DNA of 64,000 bases from Succinimonas sp045124755 (GTDB lineage: Bacteria; Pseudomonadota; Gammaproteobacteria; Enterobacterales; Succinivibrionaceae), in assembly GCF_045124755.1 (NCBI RefSeq), contig NZ_JBGVMK010000157.1, one strand, 5' to 3'. A program made the translations under genes and the position numbers. A model generated the notes under the pieces. It was given only the letters and a program-made list of their open reading frames with translations. It searched no databases and was not told the DNA's origin. Below, piece by piece: positions 17,737-26,861 of the stretch; position 1 is the stretch's first letter; each line of letters opens with the position of its first letter.

Positions 17737-18044
17737 GCTCGTCTATGAATAAATCTCGTCTCTACAGCATTATCAAGGGAGTTCTTATCTCTGAGAAGAC
17801 CACCAGAATTAATGCATTTAACACCTATGCGTTTTCTGTTCTCCCCAATGCTGACAAGACTGAAATCAAAAAGGCAGTTGAAGAGATTTTCAAGGTCAAG
17901 GTTAAGAGTGTTTGCACTCTGAATGTACAGGGCAAGATTAAGGCTACTGGCAGACATCTCGGCCGCAGGCAGGATTGGAAGAAAGCATATGTTACTCTTA
18001 TGCCTGGCCAGTCTCTCGACTCCACTAACTTACAGGGTGAATAG
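17733..18044 (+). CDS. rplW: 50S ribosomal protein L23
   Basis: Exit-tunnel protein that docks trigger factor and SRP. 103 residues. The ATG at 17733 overlaps the rplD stop by four bases. GRRQDWKKAYVTL at the C-terminus is the family hallmark. The N-terminus MSSSMNKSRLYSIIKG is a few residues longer than in E. coli. Confidence 0.96.
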   Translation: MSSSMNKSRLYSIIKGVLISEKTTRINAFNTYAFSVLPNADKTEIKKAVEEIFKVKVKSVCTLNVQGKIKATGRHLGRRQDWKKAYVTLMPGQSLDSTNLQGE

Positions 18045-18053
18045 GAGCAGATT

Positions 18054-18875
18054 ATGGCAATTGTAAAGTGCAAACCGACTTCTGCTGGTCGTCGTCATGT
18101 AGTCAAGGTTGTAACTCCTGGTCTTTACAAGGGAGCTCCTTTTCAGGGACTGGTAGTTGCAAAGCGCAAGACCGGCGGACGTAACAACACTGGCCGCATT
18201 ACCACCCGTCACATCGGCGGCGGTCACAAGCAGCGGTATCGTATTATTGATTTCTTCCGCGTTAAGGACAATATTCCTGCCAAGGTTGAGCGTATTGAGT
18301 ACGATCCTAACCGCAGCGCAAATATTGCTCTCATCTGCTACGATGACGGCGCGCGCAGCTACATCCTTGCTCCTAAGGGCCTGGCTGTGGGTGATAAGGT
18401 TATGTCCGGAGCTCATGCCGAGATCAAGGTGGGCAACACCCTTCCTCTCCGTAACATTCCTCTGGGTACCAATGTTCATGCTGTGGAGCTTGTTCCGGGC
18501 AAGGGCGCTCAGTTTGCCCGTTCCGCCGGCGCCTTCTGCCAGATTCTGGCTCGCGACGGTCAGTATGTAACCCTCCGTATGCGTTCCGGTGAAATGCGCC
18601 GCGTTCTCGCAGACGGCAGAGCCACCATCGGAGAAGTAGGCAACAGCGAGCACATGCTCCGCTCTCTCGGCAAGGCAGGCGCCAAGCGCTGGCTGGGCAT
18701 TCGTCCTACCGTAAGAGGTATGTCAATGAACCCTATCGATCACCCTCATGGCGGTGGTGAAGGCCGTAACAAGGGCATTCAGCCGAGATCCCCGTGGGGA
18801 ACTCTGTGCAAGGGTTATAAGACTCGTAAGAACAAGCGTACTGACAAGTACATTGTTCGTCGTCGTGATAAGTAA
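18054..18875 (+). CDS. rplB: 50S ribosomal protein L2
   Basis: Core protein for subunit joining and the peptidyl-transferase centre. 273 residues, as in E. coli. VRGMSMNPIDHPHGGGEGR includes the conserved His near the active centre. Starts MAIVKCKPTSAGRRHVVKV. Confidence 0.97.
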   Translation: MAIVKCKPTSAGRRHVVKVVTPGLYKGAPFQGLVVAKRKTGGRNNTGRITTRHIGGGHKQRYRIIDFFRVKDNIPAKVERIEYDPNRSANIALICYDDGARSYILAPKGLAVGDKVMSGAHAEIKVGNTLPLRNIPLGTNVHAVELVPGKGAQFARSAGAFCQILARDGQYVTLRMRSGEMRRVLADGRATIGEVGNSEHMLRSLGKAGAKRWLGIRPTVRGMSMNPIDHPHGGGEGRNKGIQPRSPWGTLCKGYKTRKNKRTDKYIVRRRDK

Positions 18876-18895
18876 TTTTTTTAAGAGGTATTACC

Positions 18896-19168
18896 ATGCC
18901 ACGTTCGCTCAAGAAAGGTCCTTATGTAGACCAATCCTTGCTGCAGAAGGTAGAGAAAGCGGTGGAAAGCGGAGACAAGAAGCCTATCAAGACCTGGTCC
19001 CGTCGTTCAATGATCACCCCTTTGATGATCGGTTTGACCATCGCTGTCCATAATGGTCGTCAGCACGTACCTGTATATGTAACTGACGAAATGGTTGGTC
19101 ACAAGCTGGGCGAGTTCGCTCCTACCCGTACTTTCCGCGGCCACACTGCTGATAAGGCTGCTAAATAA
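18896..19168 (+). CDS. rpsS: 30S ribosomal protein S19
   Basis: Head protein at the subunit interface near A-site tRNA. 90 residues, MPRSLKKGPYVDQSLL, with the conserved GHKLGEFAPTRTFRGH segment. Preceded by AAGAGG. Confidence 0.97.
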   Translation: MPRSLKKGPYVDQSLLQKVEKAVESGDKKPIKTWSRRSMITPLMIGLTIAVHNGRQHVPVYVTDEMVGHKLGEFAPTRTFRGHTADKAAK

Positions 19169-19177
19169 GGATTTGTA

Positions 19178-19513
19178 ATGGAAGCTAAAGCAATTCACCG
19201 CTATGCCCGTTCTTCAGCTCAGAAGACTCGTCTTGTGGCTGATCAGGTTCGCGGTTTGCCTGTTGGACAGGCCGTTAACATTCTGCAGTTTAGCCCCCGC
19301 AAGGCTGCTGCGATTGTTTTGAAAGTATTAAAGTCAGCTGTCGCCAACGCTACTAATAATCTTAGCGCTGATGCTGATGATCTGTTTGTTTCTCAGATTA
19401 TGGTTGATGAAGGCCCTTCTCTCAAGCGTATGATGCCCAGAGCCAAGGGTCGCGGAGATCGCATTACCAAGCGTACTTCCCACATCACCGTAGTGGTTTC
19501 AGACCATCGTTAG
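19178..19513 (+). CDS. rplV: 50S ribosomal protein L22
   Basis: Its beta-hairpin lines the exit-tunnel constriction. 111 residues; the hairpin tip reads PSLKRMMPRAKGRGDRI, without the deletions known from macrolide resistance. Ten bases after rpsS and ten before rpsC. Confidence 0.97.
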   Translation: MEAKAIHRYARSSAQKTRLVADQVRGLPVGQAVNILQFSPRKAAAIVLKVLKSAVANATNNLSADADDLFVSQIMVDEGPSLKRMMPRAKGRGDRITKRTSHITVVVSDHR

Positions 19514-19522
19514 GAGTGCACT

Positions 19523-20266
19523 ATGGGTCAAAAAGTTAATCCGAACGGCATTCGCCTGGGAATTACCAAGCAGTTTAATTCTGTATGGTATGCAAATACA
19601 GCGGACTATGCTGACAATCTTAAGTGTGATTACGAAGTGCGCGAGTTCATTAAAAAGGAGCTCAAGGATGCTTCAGTATCCAAGGTAGTAATTGATCGTC
19701 CTGCCAAGTCTATTCGTGTAACAGTATTTACTGCCCGTCCCAGCGTTGTTTACGGCGTGAAGGGTGCCGGCATCGAGAAGCTCAGCAACGGCATTTCTAA
19801 GATTGCCAAGGTTAAGAGCGCTCAGATTGTTGTGCAGGAAGTACGTAAGCCGGAACTGGATGCTCAGCTTGTTGCTGCAAACATTGCCGAACAGCTTGAG
19901 CACCGCGTTATGTTCCGCCGCGCTATGAAGAAGGCTATTCAGAATGCCACCAAGGCTGGCGCTCTCGGCGTTAAGATCGAAGCATCCGGCCGTCTCGGCG
20001 GCGCTGAAATCGCCCGTTCCGAATGGCTGCGCGAGGGTCGTGTTCCTCTTCATACTCTGCGTGCCGATATCGACTACGCAGTGGCAGAGGCTAAGACTAC
20101 TTACGGCATTATCGGTGTTAAGGTATGGATTTTCAAAGGCGAAGTTCTTGGCGAGCTTCCGCTGGAGAACGAAGCTGATAATCAGCAGAATACCAAGGCT
20201 CCTAAGAAGAACAATCATCGTGGCAACAAAGCTCCTGCTCGTGATTTTGCCAAAGCTGATAAGTAA
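19523..20266 (+). CDS. rpsC: 30S ribosomal protein S3
   Basis: mRNA-entry-channel protein with helicase activity. N-terminal KH domain and C-terminal S3 domain (ASGRLGGAEIARSEW). 247 residues, longer than E. coli S3 (233), owing to a basic, Asn/Lys-rich tail (NNHRGNKAPARDFAKADK). Confidence 0.97.
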   Translation: MGQKVNPNGIRLGITKQFNSVWYANTADYADNLKCDYEVREFIKKELKDASVSKVVIDRPAKSIRVTVFTARPSVVYGVKGAGIEKLSNGISKIAKVKSAQIVVQEVRKPELDAQLVAANIAEQLEHRVMFRRAMKKAIQNATKAGALGVKIEASGRLGGAEIARSEWLREGRVPLHTLRADIDYAVAEAKTTYGIIGVKVWIFKGEVLGELPLENEADNQQNTKAPKKNNHRGNKAPARDFAKADK

Positions 20267-20277
20267 GGAGATCTACA

Positions 20278-20691
20278 ATGTTACAACCAAAGCGTACTAA
20301 GTATCGCAAGACGCAGAAAGGTCGTAATCGCGGTCTTGCTTATGCAGGCGGCGATGTAAGTTTCGGCCAGTTCGGTCTTAAAGCTGTAACCCGCGGTCAG
20401 ATCAATGCCCGTGAAATTGAAGCCGCCCGTCGTGCTTTTACACGTGCCATCAACCGTGAAGGTCAGGTTTACATTCGCGTATTCCCTGACAAGCCCATTA
20501 CTCAGAAGGCACTTGGTGTTCGTATGGGTAAAGGCAAGGGTACTGTTGAATACTGGGTTTGCCCTGTTCAGCCGGGAAAGGTGCTTTTTGAGCTTGGCGG
20601 CGTATCTGAGGAAAAGGCTCGCAGAGCTTTCACTCTCGCAGCTGCTAAACTCTCGGTTCAGACCACTTTCGTAGTTAAGGCGGTATTATAA
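20278..20691 (+). CDS. rplP: 50S ribosomal protein L16
   Basis: Binds near the A site and organises tRNA acceptor arms. 137 residues, MLQPKRTKYRKTQKGRNRG, with the conserved MGKGKG loop. Its stop overlaps the rpmC start (TAATG). Confidence 0.97.
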   Translation: MLQPKRTKYRKTQKGRNRGLAYAGGDVSFGQFGLKAVTRGQINAREIEAARRAFTRAINREGQVYIRVFPDKPITQKALGVRMGKGKGTVEYWVCPVQPGKVLFELGGVSEEKARRAFTLAAAKLSVQTTFVVKAVL

Positions 20692-20891
20692 TGTTAGCCA
20701 GTGAACTTAAAAACAAGAGTGCTGAAGAACTGAAGAAGCAGCTCTCCGAACTTTTAGAACAGCAGTTTAAGCTTAAGTATCAACTTAGGATTGGCAGTCT
20801 CAAGGACGTTTCTCAGCTGAAGAAGATTCGCCGTGATGTTGCCCGTGTTAAGCAGATTTTAGCAGCTCAGGCTGCCAAGGTAGGTGAGTAA
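20691..20891 (+). CDS. rpmC: 50S ribosomal protein L29
   Basis: Small helical protein at the tunnel exit, part of the trigger-factor site. 66 residues. Overlaps rplP and rpsQ by one base at each end (TAATG both times), indicating translational coupling. RRDVARVKQIL is the signature helix. Confidence 0.96.
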   Translation: MLASELKNKSAEELKKQLSELLEQQFKLKYQLRIGSLKDVSQLKKIRRDVARVKQILAAQAAKVGE

Positions 20892-21142
20892 TGGCAGAAT
20901 CAGCACGTACTCTGCAGGGTGTAGTGGTCAGCGACAAGATGATGAAGGCTATCGTTGTCGCAGTGGAGCGCAAGGTAAAGCATCCGCTTCTCGGAAAGAT
21001 TATCAAGCGTACCACCAAGTTCCACGTACAGGATGTTAACAACACTGCCAAGGAAGGCGATATCGTTGAAATCAAGGAGACCCGTCCGGTTTCCAAGACT
21101 ATTGCCTGGACTCTGGTTCGTGTAGTTAAGACTGCGTCTTAA
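20891..21142 (+). CDS. rpsQ: 30S ribosomal protein S17
   Basis: Primary 16S rRNA-binding protein needed early in assembly. 83 residues with an OB-fold; DIVEIKETRPVSKTIAW is the family motif. Last gene of the S10 operon, followed 23 bp later by a terminator. Confidence 0.97.
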   Translation: MAESARTLQGVVVSDKMMKAIVVAVERKVKHPLLGKIIKRTTKFHVQDVNNTAKEGDIVEIKETRPVSKTIAWTLVRVVKTAS

Positions 21143-21165
21143 TTTTAAGAACTTTGTTCATGTTG

Positions 21166-21190
21166 AAGGGAGGGAGACCTCCCTTTTTTG
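21166..21190 (+). terminator. Terminator of the S10 operon
   Basis: Perfect stem AAGGGAGG / CCTCCCTT with a GAGA tetraloop and a run of T. It separates the S10 and spc operons. Confidence 0.9.
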
Positions 21191-21230
21191 CTTTTTGAAA
21201 AAAAATCGTGTTTTCACCCCAAATAAATGA

Positions 21231-21259
21231 TGATTTTTATCACAAAGTTGTGTTATCAT
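21231..21259 (+). promoter_or_regulatory. Probable spc operon promoter
   Basis: TGTTATCAT (21251-21259) has the TGn plus TATCAT form of an extended -10 element; the -35 region is weak. It lies between the S10 terminator and rplN, where an spc promoter is expected. Confidence 0.5.
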
Positions 21260-21322
21260 GCAGCACCTTTTGTTTATACGCAGAAGGCTGATTGTTTTTT
21301 TTAGTTATAACGGAGCATTATC

Positions 21323-21691
21323 ATGATCCAGATGCAGAGTACGCTAGATGTCGCCGATAATTCTGGCGCTCGTAGTGTAATGTGTATTAAGGTTCTTGGT
21401 GGTTCACATCGTCGTTATGCCGCAGTAGGCGACGTCATCAAGGTTTCCGTAAAGGAAGCAATTCCCCGCGGAAAGGTCAAGAAGGGTGACGTAGTTAATG
21501 CCGTTGTTGTTCGTACCAAGAAGGGCGTTCGTCGTCCGGATGGTTCTGTCATTCGTTTCGACAGCAATGCTGCTGTGCTTCTTAATGGTTCCTATGAGCC
21601 TATCGGTACTCGTATTTTTGGACCTGTCACTCGTGAACTTCGTACTGAACGCTTCATGAAGATAGTTTCCTTAGCACCTGAAGTACTTTAA
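21323..21691 (+). CDS. rplN: 50S ribosomal protein L14
   Basis: Interface protein and docking site of RsfS. 122 residues, MIQMQSTLDVADNSGARSV, with the conserved IPRGKVKKGDVVNAVVVRTK. Starts the spc operon behind its own promoter region. Confidence 0.97.
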   Translation: MIQMQSTLDVADNSGARSVMCIKVLGGSHRRYAAVGDVIKVSVKEAIPRGKVKKGDVVNAVVVRTKKGVRRPDGSVIRFDSNAAVLLNGSYEPIGTRIFGPVTRELRTERFMKIVSLAPEVL

Positions 21692-21703
21692 GGAGTTGAA
21701 ACA

Positions 21704-22021
21704 ATGTCAGCAAAAATTCGCAAGAATGACGAGGTTATTGTTATCGCTGGTAAGGATAAGTCCAAGACCGGTAAGGTTAAGACTGTTCTCACCAAGGAAC
21801 ATAAGGTTATCGTCGAAGGCGTTAACGTTGTTAAGAAGCATCAGAAGGGAAGACCCCAGTTTAATATTCCCAGCGGAATTATTGAAAAGGAGATGCCCAT
21901 TGACGTTTCTAACGTTGCGATTCTGAATCCTTCCACCAAGAAGGCAGATCGTATTGGTTTCAGAATTGAAGACGGCAAGAAGGTTCGTTTCTTCAAGTCT
22001 AATAATGAACTTGTTAAATAA
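21704..22021 (+). CDS. rplX: 50S ribosomal protein L24
   Basis: Assembly initiator that binds 23S rRNA domain I. 105 residues with a KOW motif (DEVIVIAGKDKSKTGKV). Twelve bases after rplN. Confidence 0.97.
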   Translation: MSAKIRKNDEVIVIAGKDKSKTGKVKTVLTKEHKVIVEGVNVVKKHQKGRPQFNIPSGIIEKEMPIDVSNVAILNPSTKKADRIGFRIEDGKKVRFFKSNNELVK

Positions 22022-22033
22022 TTGGAGTTTACA

Positions 22034-22573
22034 ATGGCGAAACTGCATGATGTTTACAGACAAGAAGTAATCAAGAAGCTTTCTGAGAAGTTTGGTTACA
22101 AGACTGTCATGCAAGTCCCCAGAATTGAGAAGATTACCCTCAATATGGGCGTTGGTGAAGCTGTAGATGACAAGAAGGTTTTGGAGAATGCCGTTAAGGA
22201 TATGGCAGCTATCTCCGGTCAGAAGCCTTTGATCACCAAGGTTCGTAAGTCGGTTGCAGGCTTTAAGATTCGTGAGGGCTATCCTATCGGCTGTAAGGTT
22301 ACCTTACGCGGCGAACGTATGTGGGAATTCCTTGAGCGTCTCATTAGCATTGCCATGCCCCGTATCCGCGATTTTCGCGGCGTGAGCAGCGAGTCCTTTG
22401 ACGGCCGCGGCAATTACTCCATGGGTGTTCGTGAACAGATCATTTTCCCGGAGATTGATTTCGATAAGGTTGATGCAGTGCGTGGTCTCGATGTAACCAT
22501 TACCACTACTGCCAAGACCGATGAAGAGGCTCGCGAGCTTCTTGCTGCTTTCAATTTCCCGTTCCGTAAGTAA
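22034..22573 (+). CDS. rplE: 50S ribosomal protein L5
   Basis: 5S rRNA-binding protein of the central protuberance. 179 residues. The ATG at 22034 (GGAG upstream) gives MAKLHDVYRQEVIKKLSEKFG; an in-frame TTG at 22022 would add four non-conserved residues. In E. coli the S8 repressor binds near this start; a similar site was not resolved here. Confidence 0.97.
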   Translation: MAKLHDVYRQEVIKKLSEKFGYKTVMQVPRIEKITLNMGVGEAVDDKKVLENAVKDMAAISGQKPLITKVRKSVAGFKIREGYPIGCKVTLRGERMWEFLERLISIAMPRIRDFRGVSSESFDGRGNYSMGVREQIIFPEIDFDKVDAVRGLDVTITTTAKTDEEARELLAAFNFPFRK

Positions 22574-22585
22574 GGGTAAAGAATT

Positions 22586-22891
22586 ATGGCAAAAACTTCT
22601 ATGAAGAATCGCGAAGCAAAGCGCGCATTTCTTGTAAATAAGTACTTTGAAAAGCGTCAGAAGCTTAAGGCTATTGTATCTGATGTTAACTCTTCCGATG
22701 ATGAACGCTGGAATGCCATTGTAGCGCTGCAGAAGCTGCCGCGTGATTCAAGCGTGGTACGTCAGCGCAATCGTTGCTGCATCACAGGTCGTCCTCATGG
22801 TTTCCTCCGTAAATTCGGCATGTGCCGTAATATGGTTCGCGAACACATGATGAAGGGCGAAATTCCGGGTCTTAAGAAGGCCAGCTGGTAA
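22586..22891 (+). CDS. rpsN: 30S ribosomal protein S14, long zinc-free type
   Basis: Head protein. 101 residues, the long form: the four-cysteine zinc knuckle of short S14 is absent. The C-terminal RPHGFLRKFGMCRN is conserved. Confidence 0.96.
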   Translation: MAKTSMKNREAKRAFLVNKYFEKRQKLKAIVSDVNSSDDERWNAIVALQKLPRDSSVVRQRNRCCITGRPHGFLRKFGMCRNMVREHMMKGEIPGLKKASW

Positions 22892-22908
22892 TTCAGGGAG
22901 ATTAACTT

Positions 22909-23301
22909 ATGAGTATGCAAGATCCTATTGCGGATTTACTGACTCGCATTCGTAACGGCCAGGCGGCTGGCAAAGTTGCTGTAACTGTTCCGTCTTCCAA
23001 GATGAAGCTGGCTATTGCCAACCTTCTCAAGGAAGAAGGCTACATTTCAGATGTTAAGGTAACCGGTGACGTTATCAAGACTCTTGAAATCGGGCTTAAG
23101 TATTACAACGGCAAACCCGTTGTTGAGCTGATCCAGAGAGTTTCCCGTCCTGGTCTTCGTATCTACAAGTCCTGCCAGAATCTTCCTAAGATTCAGAATG
23201 GTCTTGGCATCGCTGTTATTTCTACTTCCAAGGGCCTGATGACCGATCGCGCTGCGCGCAAGAACGGCGTAGGCGGAGAAGTCATTTGCTACGTAGCTTA
23301 A
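22909..23301 (+). CDS. rpsH: 30S ribosomal protein S8
   Basis: Central-domain 16S rRNA binder and, in E. coli, translational repressor of the spc operon. 130 residues, MSMQDPIADLLTRIRNGQ, with the C-terminal STSKGLMTDRAARKNGVGGE. Confidence 0.97.
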   Translation: MSMQDPIADLLTRIRNGQAAGKVAVTVPSSKMKLAIANLLKEEGYISDVKVTGDVIKTLEIGLKYYNGKPVVELIQRVSRPGLRIYKSCQNLPKIQNGLGIAVISTSKGLMTDRAARKNGVGGEVICYVA

Positions 23302-23311
23302 GGAGTAAATA

Positions 23312-23845
23312 ATGTCAAGAGTCGCAAAAGCTCCTGTGGTTATTCCTGCAGGTGTTGAAGTAAAGCTTGAGGGTCAGGTACTGACTGTGAAGGGAAAGAG
23401 CGCTGCTCTGACTCTTAATGTCAATCCTGCCGTTAAGGTTACTTTTGAAGATAATGAACTTAAATTTGCTCCTGTTGATGAGTCCAAGAATGCCAACGCT
23501 CAGTCCGGTACTGCCCGCGCTCTTGCTCATAACATGGTTGTCGGTGTGACCAAGGGGTACGTGGTTAAGCTTATTCTCAAGGGAGTTGGCTACCGCGCTC
23601 AGGCCAAGGGCAACACGATAACTCTTAATTTAGGTTATTCAAATCCTGTTGATTACACTGTGCCTGAGGGAATTAAGGTGGAAACCCCTTCCCAGACTGA
23701 AATTAACATCAGCGGCGCAGATCGTAATCTGGTAGGACAGGTTGCTTCTGAAATCCGTTCTGTCAGAGCTCCGGAGCCTTACAAGGGCAAGGGTGTTCGT
23801 TATGCAGACGAAGTCGTTCACATTAAAGAAGCTAAGAAGAAGTAG
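23312..23845 (+). CDS. rplF: 50S ribosomal protein L6
   Basis: Base of the L7/L12 stalk near the factor-binding site. 177 residues, two homologous domains, ending in PEPYKGKGVRYADEVVHIKE. Confidence 0.97.
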   Translation: MSRVAKAPVVIPAGVEVKLEGQVLTVKGKSAALTLNVNPAVKVTFEDNELKFAPVDESKNANAQSGTARALAHNMVVGVTKGYVVKLILKGVGYRAQAKGNTITLNLGYSNPVDYTVPEGIKVETPSQTEINISGADRNLVGQVASEIRSVRAPEPYKGKGVRYADEVVHIKEAKKK

Positions 23846-23854
23846 GAATACGCA

Positions 23855-24205
23855 ATGAATAAGAAAGTATCTCGTCTTCGTCGTGCCACTAGAGCACGTG
23901 CCAAGATGCGTGAACTGGGTGCTACCCGCTTGGTTGTTTTTCGTACTCCGCGTCATATTTACGCTCAGGTAATTAACGACGAAGGCAATGTTATCGCAAG
24001 CGCTTCCACTCTTGAGAAGTCTCTTGCAGGTCAGGTTAAGTATACCGGTAACAAGGAAGCCGCAGCTCTTATTGGCAAGACCATTGCCGAACGCGCTGTA
24101 GCCAAGGATGTTACCACCGTATCTTTTGATCGTTCAGGTTTCCAGTATCACGGCCGTGTTGAGGCTCTTGCTCAGGCTGCCCGTGAAGCTGGTCTTAAGT
24201 TCTAA
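23855..24205 (+). CDS. rplR: 50S ribosomal protein L18
   Basis: 5S rRNA-binding partner of L5. 116 residues, basic N-terminus (KVSRLRRATRARAKMRELG) and conserved FDRSGFQYHGRVEALAQAAREAGL at the end. Confidence 0.97.
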   Translation: MNKKVSRLRRATRARAKMRELGATRLVVFRTPRHIYAQVINDEGNVIASASTLEKSLAGQVKYTGNKEAAALIGKTIAERAVAKDVTTVSFDRSGFQYHGRVEALAQAAREAGLKF

Positions 24206-24216
24206 GGTGGTTGAGA

Positions 24217-24732
24217 ATGGCTAAAAATGAAAACCAGGCTAACACTGAAATGCAGGAAAAGTTAGTTGCTGTAAATCGTGTTGCTAAAGTTGTAAAGGGC
24301 GGTCGTATTTTCTCTTTCACCGCTTTGACTGTTGTTGGTGATGGCAAGGGCAGGGTTGGTTATGGCTACGGCAAGGCAAGCGAAGTTCCTGCAGCTATTG
24401 CCAAGGCTATGGATCAGGCTCGCCGTGATGCAAATTCCCGCAGCCGCATCGAGCTTAACGAAGGTACTCTGTATCATGAAGTTAAGGGATCTCATGCCGG
24501 TTCCACCGTGTTCATGAAGCCTGCCTCTGAAGGTACCGGTATTATTGCCGGCGGCGCTATGCGTGCGGTTCTCGAAGTTGCCGGTGTGCGCAATGTGCTT
24601 GCAAAGGCATATGGCTCCACCAACCAGGGTAATGTTGTTCGCGCTACCATTCGTGCTCTTTCCTCTGTAAGATCTCCTGAAGATGTTGCTGCAAAGCGCG
24701 GTCTTACTGTAGAGCAGATACTTGGAGTATAA
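24217..24732 (+). CDS. rpsE: 30S ribosomal protein S5
   Basis: Accuracy-centre protein. 171 residues from the ATG at 24217 (an in-frame TTG at 24211 adds two residues). The double-stranded-RNA-type domain GDGKGRVGYGYGKASEVPAA is typical. Confidence 0.96.
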   Translation: MAKNENQANTEMQEKLVAVNRVAKVVKGGRIFSFTALTVVGDGKGRVGYGYGKASEVPAAIAKAMDQARRDANSRSRIELNEGTLYHEVKGSHAGSTVFMKPASEGTGIIAGGAMRAVLEVAGVRNVLAKAYGSTNQGNVVRATIRALSSVRSPEDVAAKRGLTVEQILGV

Positions 24733-24733
24733 A

Positions 24734-24916
24734 ATGGCTGACAAAACTCTTAAAGTTACTCAGATTCGCAGCTCTATCGGCAGAAAGCCTCAGCATCTTG
24801 CGATTCTGAAGAATCTTGGCTTGCGGCATATCCGTCATACTGTCGTTGTACCTGATACTCCGATTATCCGCGGTATGCTTAATAAGGTTTATTACATGAT
24901 CAAGGTGGAGGAATAA
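24734..24916 (+). CDS. rpmD: 50S ribosomal protein L30
   Basis: 60-residue surface protein, MADKTLKVTQIRSSIGRKPQ. The ATG at 24734 is chosen over a TTG four codons upstream, inside rpsE. It abuts the rplO start. Confidence 0.96.
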   Translation: MADKTLKVTQIRSSIGRKPQHLAILKNLGLRHIRHTVVVPDTPIIRGMLNKVYYMIKVEE

Positions 24917-25357
24917 ATGCGTCTCAATGATCTTTCTCCAGCTGCAGGTTCCAGAAAGAAGGCAGTTCGTGTAGGCCGTGGTATTGGTTCTGGCATTGGC
25001 AAGACCTGCGGTCGCGGTATCAAGGGCGCCGGTGCGCGCAAGAGCGGCGGTACTCGTCCGGGATTTGAAGGCGGTCAGATGCCCATCAAGATTCGTCTTC
25101 CTAAGTTCGGCTTCTTTTCTCGTATTGCAGCCGTTACTACTGAAGTCCCTCTTAATGAGCTGAACAAGCTTGAAGGTGATGTTGTTGACATGCTTACTCT
25201 TAAGCAGGCTGACATCATCGGCGAGAAGTACGAGAATGCTAAGATTATCCTGTCCAAGGAGCCTAAGATTTCTCGCGCTTTCACCGTTAAGGGAATTCGT
25301 GTAACTAAGGGTGCCAGAGCTGCCATTGAAGCAGCAGGTGGCAAGGTTGAAGAATAA
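24917..25357 (+). CDS. rplO: 50S ribosomal protein L15
   Basis: Late-assembly protein deep in 23S rRNA. 146 residues; the glycine/arginine-rich N-terminal arm RVGRGIGSGIGKTCGRG threads the subunit core. Confidence 0.97.
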   Translation: MRLNDLSPAAGSRKKAVRVGRGIGSGIGKTCGRGIKGAGARKSGGTRPGFEGGQMPIKIRLPKFGFFSRIAAVTTEVPLNELNKLEGDVVDMLTLKQADIIGEKYENAKIILSKEPKISRAFTVKGIRVTKGARAAIEAAGGKVEE

Positions 25358-25368
25358 GGGTTGAAGTA

Positions 25369-26694
25369 ATGGTAGCAAGACCAGGCCAGACAGGCAAAAC
25401 CAGCAATGAATTAGTGAGCCGCCTATTGTTTGTTTTTATAGGTCTCGTTATATTCCGTCTGGGATCTTTTGTTCCTGTTCCTGGAATTAATACAGACGTT
25501 CTTGAGAAGATGTTTTCAGAACAGAGCGGCAACGTTCTGGGAATGTTCAACATGTTTTCAGGCGGCGCTCTGTCTCGTGCCTCCATTTTAGCCCTTGGTA
25601 TTATGCCGTACATTTCGTCCGCAATTATTATTCAGCTGATGGCGGTAATCAATCCGACATTGGCTGAACTTAAGAAAGAGGGCGAATCCGGCAGACGTAC
25701 TTTAACCAAATACACCCGCTGGGGAACTCTGTTTCTGGGCCTGTTGCAGTCCGTGGGCATTGCTTACGGTCTGCCGAACATGATTCCGGGTCTCGTTGAC
25801 GAGGTTAATATGGGATGGCAGTTCATGGTAGTTGCCACTGTCAGTCTTACTGCCGGAACCATGTTCCTGATGTGGCTCGGCGAGCAGATTACTGAGCGGG
25901 GTGTCGGAAACGGTATTTCGCTTCTCATTTTTGCCGGTATCGTTGCGGGACTTCCTCATGCTCTGGCCGCTACCTTTGAGCAGGTTCGTCAGGGGGATCT
26001 TTCAATAATTGGCATCCTTATAATTGCACTGGTTGTTGTTTCTGTTACATATTTTGTAGTGTTTGTGGAACGCGGACAGCGCCGCATCCCTATAAATTAT
26101 GCCAAGCGTCAGAACGGTAATCGTTTTTATAATCCGCCTTCGACTCATTTGCCGCTGAAGCTTAATATGTCTGGTGTTATTCCGGCCATCTTCGCTTCAA
26201 GCATAATTCTTTTCCCGGGCACCATCGTGGCCTGGTTAGGAAATGGTCAGGGACCTGTAGCTAATTTCCTTCAGGAAGTTTCAATGCTGTTGCAGCCCGG
26301 TCAGCCTTTGTATGAAATTCTTTATGCTACGGCAATTGTCTTCTTCTGCTTCTTCTATACTGCGATGGTGTTCAATCCTCGTGAAATAGCGGACAATCTG
26401 AAGAAGAGCGGCGCTTTTATTTCCGGTATTCGTCCTGGCGAGCAGACTGCCAAGCACATTGACAAGGTAATGACAAGGTTGACTTTAGCCGGTTCGGTGT
26501 ACATGGTTTTTGTATGCCTTGTGCCGCAGCTTCTGATGACCTGGTTTAATGTACAGTTCTACTTCGGCGGAACTTCATTGCTGATTATCGTTGTGGTTAT
26601 AATGGATTTCATTGCTCAGCTTCAAAGCCATATGGCAACATATCAGTATGGCGATGCTTTGAAGAAAGCAAATTTAATAAATTTTGGTCGATAG
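25369..26694 (+). CDS. secY: Protein translocase subunit SecY
   Basis: Channel-forming subunit of SecYEG in the inner membrane. 441 residues and ten predicted transmembrane helices (first ~21-41, last ~395-415). The plug-region motif GGALSRASILALGIMPYISS and the C4/C5 loop YAKRQNGNRFY are present. Twelve bases after rplO and followed by rpmJ, as in E. coli. It serves export of the lipoprotein enzymes and envelope proteins encoded here. Confidence 0.97.
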   Translation: MVARPGQTGKTSNELVSRLLFVFIGLVIFRLGSFVPVPGINTDVLEKMFSEQSGNVLGMFNMFSGGALSRASILALGIMPYISSAIIIQLMAVINPTLAELKKEGESGRRTLTKYTRWGTLFLGLLQSVGIAYGLPNMIPGLVDEVNMGWQFMVVATVSLTAGTMFLMWLGEQITERGVGNGISLLIFAGIVAGLPHALAATFEQVRQGDLSIIGILIIALVVVSVTYFVVFVERGQRRIPINYAKRQNGNRFYNPPSTHLPLKLNMSGVIPAIFASSIILFPGTIVAWLGNGQGPVANFLQEVSMLLQPGQPLYEILYATAIVFFCFFYTAMVFNPREIADNLKKSGAFISGIRPGEQTAKHIDKVMTRLTLAGSVYMVFVCLVPQLLMTWFNVQFYFGGTSLLIIVVVIMDFIAQLQSHMATYQYGDALKKANLINFGR

Positions 26695-26721
26695 ACCTTC
26701 TTTGGACAAAGGAGTCTAATC

Positions 26722-26835
26722 ATGAAAGTTGGTGCTTCAGTAAAAAAATTCTGTCGTCATTGCAAGATTGTACGTCGCGGCGGTGTTGTTCATGTGATTT
26801 GTACCAATCCTAAGCATAAGCAGCGTCAGGGTTAA
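26722..26835 (+). CDS. rpmJ: 50S ribosomal protein L36, zinc-binding form
   Basis: 37 residues (MKVGASVKKFCRHCKIVRR at the start), last gene of the spc operon. The zinc ribbon is intact: Cys11, Cys14, Cys27 and His32 (CRHC ... CTNPKH). GGAG lies just upstream. A 40-bp terminator hairpin follows. Confidence 0.95.
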   Translation: MKVGASVKKFCRHCKIVRRGGVVHVICTNPKHKQRQG

Positions 26836-26861
26836 TTTTCTTAATTTGTGTCACATTTTTG